Below are positions 6,148 to 7,569 of a stretch of 7,569 bases of DNA, piece by piece. The notes beneath the pieces were generated by a model, which did no database searches, was not told the origin of the DNA, and saw only the letters and a program-made list of their open reading frames with translations. Numbering within the stretch: the stretch's first letter is position 1; each line of letters begins with the position of its first letter. The position numbers and the translations under genes were made by a program. Source of the DNA: CAYNNP01 sp964398215 (GTDB lineage Bacteria > Planctomycetota > Planctomycetia > Pirellulales > Pirellulaceae); NCBI GenBank assembly GCA_964398215.1, contig CAYNNP010000282.1, positions 1 to 7,569 on the forward strand, given 5' to 3'.

Positions 6148-7413
6148 ATGAAACAATCCACGACAGCAATCAGCACAACGTGGCTAGCTATAAGTTTGTT
6201 ATGTCTGACGAACATTGTGTCGGCAGAAGATTCATGGACGCAGCTCCGAGGGGATAACCAAGGCCATGCGTCAGCAGAGATCAAGCTGGTGTCTGAATGG
6301 TCCGAAACCAACAACGTCGTTTGGAAAACAGATATTCCAGGGGCAGGGTGGTCGTCGCCGGTGATTCTCGGCAATGAGGCATGGCTGACAACCTGTGTTG
6401 AGAAGGACAGATCGCTTCGAGCCATTTGTATAGAAAAAGATTCAGGTAAGGTCCGCGTTGATGTGGAAGTTTTCAGGCCAAAAAAACTGGTTGAAAAACA
6501 TGCTCGCAACAGTCACGCGACTCCAACTCCAGTCATCGACGACAATTCGGTTTATGTTCATTTTGGTTCTTACGGTACCGCAGCGCTGGATCGCAAGACT
6601 GGTGAAATCAAATGGAAAAACCAGGAGACCGTTATTGACCATCAGTGGGGACCTGGTAGCTCGCCAGTACTGGTTGACGACTTATTGGTATTCAATTGCG
6701 ATGGCAGAGATGTTCGCTACGTCATTGCATTGAACAAGCAGACTGGTAAACGTGCTTGGAAAACTGACCGAACGGTCAAAATCACGAAAGGTCCATTTTT
6801 TGAAAAGTCGTTTTCTACTCCCGCGGTCACAACTCTCAATGGACAGCGCGTGCTTCTAACTTCCGGCGCCAACCAGTTCAGTTCTTTGGTACCCACCAGT
6901 GGCAAAGAGAACTGGAGCCAGGAATTTTTCGGATACGCTGGTGTTGCGGCTCCGATTGTCGCCAATGGACTCGCCTTTGTAGCAAGCGGTTACGGGGATG
7001 TTAGCCTGATGGCTGTCCAACTGGACAAATCCAAGGACCACAAACCTGGGGAGCTCGTTTGGACGATCAAAAAAAACGTGCCCATCATACCGACGCCCAT
7101 TGTGTTAGGTTCCGAGCTGTATATGGTCAGCGACAACGGAATTTTATCCTGTGTGGATTCGGCTACAGGAGAATATCTCTGGAGACAACGACTTAAAGAG
7201 GGCTACGCCGCTTCGTTAACCTACGGTGATAACAAATTGTTTCTTCCAAACAACAAAGGCGTGGTGACCGTGGTTTCACCATCCCGAGAAAAATGCCAAA
7301 TCATTGCTACGAATCGTCTTGATGGAAATATACAGGCGACGCCGGCGCTGGTTGACGACTCACTTTTTGTCCGCACTCAAAGCAGTCTTTACCGTATCGG
7401 ATTACAGGACTGA
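6148..7413 (+). CDS. Secreted PQQ-like beta-propeller protein (BamB-like fold)
   Basis: This 421-residue protein has a signal peptide of about 26 residues (hydrophobic core 11-24, cleavage likely after VSA before EDSW), so it acts in the periplasm or outside the membrane. The mature part opens with WTQLRG (30-35), a variant of the WPQWRG opening common in planctomycete propellers, and then shows repeated PQQ/YVTN-type blade ends: ALDRKTGEIKWK (146-157), ALNKQTGKRAWK (194-205), VPTSGKENW (248-256), ELVW (302-305) and VDSATGEYLW (336-345). About seven blades fit. The fold resembles BamB and quinoprotein dehydrogenases, but I see no evidence for bound PQQ or catalysis, and no partner domain, so function is unknown; a scaffold or binding role is the usual guess. 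AAGAG at 6133-6137 is 10 bases upstream of the ATG; AAAGGG at 6139-6144 is closer. Codons look A-rich compared with hemB, by eye only. Confidence 0.9.
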   Translation: MKQSTTAISTTWLAISLLCLTNIVSAEDSWTQLRGDNQGHASAEIKLVSEWSETNNVVWKTDIPGAGWSSPVILGNEAWLTTCVEKDRSLRAICIEKDSGKVRVDVEVFRPKKLVEKHARNSHATPTPVIDDNSVYVHFGSYGTAALDRKTGEIKWKNQETVIDHQWGPGSSPVLVDDLLVFNCDGRDVRYVIALNKQTGKRAWKTDRTVKITKGPFFEKSFSTPAVTTLNGQRVLLTSGANQFSSLVPTSGKENWSQEFFGYAGVAAPIVANGLAFVASGYGDVSLMAVQLDKSKDHKPGELVWTIKKNVPIIPTPIVLGSELYMVSDNGILSCVDSATGEYLWRQRLKEGYAASLTYGDNKLFLPNNKGVVTVVSPSREKCQIIATNRLDGNIQATPALVDDSLFVRTQSSLYRIGLQD

Positions 7414-7483
7414 ACAATAACCAAGTGCAGCCGTGACCATCGACCATAAATCGACCGACCCGATCCCTCTAAAGCATTACTTT

Positions 7484-7496
7484 AAGGAGACTCCTT
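7484..7496. repeat. Small palindrome after the propeller gene
   Basis: AAGGAG, a central A, and CTCCTT form a 13-base palindrome 70 bases after the propeller stop. It is not followed by a T-run, so terminator function is doubtful. The left half is a perfect Shine-Dalgarno-like sequence, yet no ATG, GTG or TTG lies at the right distance. Confidence 0.25.
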
Positions 7497-7521
7497 CAAC
7501 GATAAGGGTGTCTTTTGCTGT

Positions 7522-7569
7522 ATGAGTATGACTATGAAAAAAATCTCCTTTTCACATCCAAAGATGATC
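7522..7569 (+). CDS. Possible start of a further gene, cut by the window edge
   Basis: A frame opens at 7522 and has no stop before the window ends, giving 16 residues, MSMTMKKISFSHPKMI. Three in-frame ATG codons (7522, 7528, 7534) crowd its start. AAGGG at 7504-7508 is 13 bases before the first ATG, which is rather far. The lysine after the third Met could begin a signal peptide or just a cytosolic N-terminus. With so few codons, no family can be named, and it may be chance. Confidence 0.25.
   Translation, partial: MSMTMKKISFSHPKMI

Noticed and set aside
6148..7413. PQQ-dependent dehydrogenase
   Set aside because: Only propeller repeats are visible; I see none of the catalytic or quinone-binding residues and the protein is shorter than the roughly 600-residue dehydrogenases.
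7484..7490. Strong Shine-Dalgarno-like AAGGAGA after the propeller gene
   Set aside because: No ATG, GTG or TTG lies 4-12 bases downstream, so it does not mark a gene start.

Overview
This 7.6 kb window looks like ordinary chromosomal DNA from a planctomycete, probably a Rhodopirellula or Pirellulaceae type. The evidence is indirect: a secreted PQQ-propeller protein of a kind common in that phylum, a multi-pass 'ABC exporter' permease, few strong ribosome binding sites, and long non-coding gaps that carry GC-rich stem-loops. No rRNA, tRNA, CRISPR array, transposase or phage gene was found. The taxonomic call is an inference from gene style, not from a marker.

Layout, left to right: (1) 1-196 is non-coding and holds several small stem-loops lying beyond the 3' end of a leftward gene. 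(2) 197-1417 (minus) encodes a 12-helix major facilitator exporter of the EntS/MFS_3 type. (3) A 137 bp divergent gap with a small inverted repeat separates it from a two-gene ABC export operon: the ATPase (1555-2349) and a 566-residue membrane partner (2346-4046), joined by an ATGA start/stop overlap. (4) After 122 bp comes hemB (4169-5209), the porphobilinogen synthase of haem/tetrapyrrole synthesis, with an Asp-type rather than Cys-type metal loop. It is followed 20 bp later by a class I SAM-dependent methyltransferase (5230-5922) with its own good ribosome binding site, so the two are probably co-transcribed. (5) A 225 bp gap (5923-6147) holds a candidate extended -10 promoter and a long imperfect stem-loop, then a second stem. 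(6) 6148-7413 encodes a secreted PQQ-like beta-propeller protein. (7) The last 156 bp are mostly non-coding; a short open frame with three in-frame ATG codons runs off the right edge and may be the start of another gene.

The genes do not form one pathway. They read as four transcription units: an MFS exporter, an ABC exporter pair, hemB plus methyltransferase, and a secreted propeller protein. I found no convincing previously undescribed system. The most notable non-gene structure is the stem-loop region at 6015-6113, which could be a REP-like dispersed repeat or a structured 5' leader. The unassigned methyltransferase beside hemB is the most interesting gene-level question.
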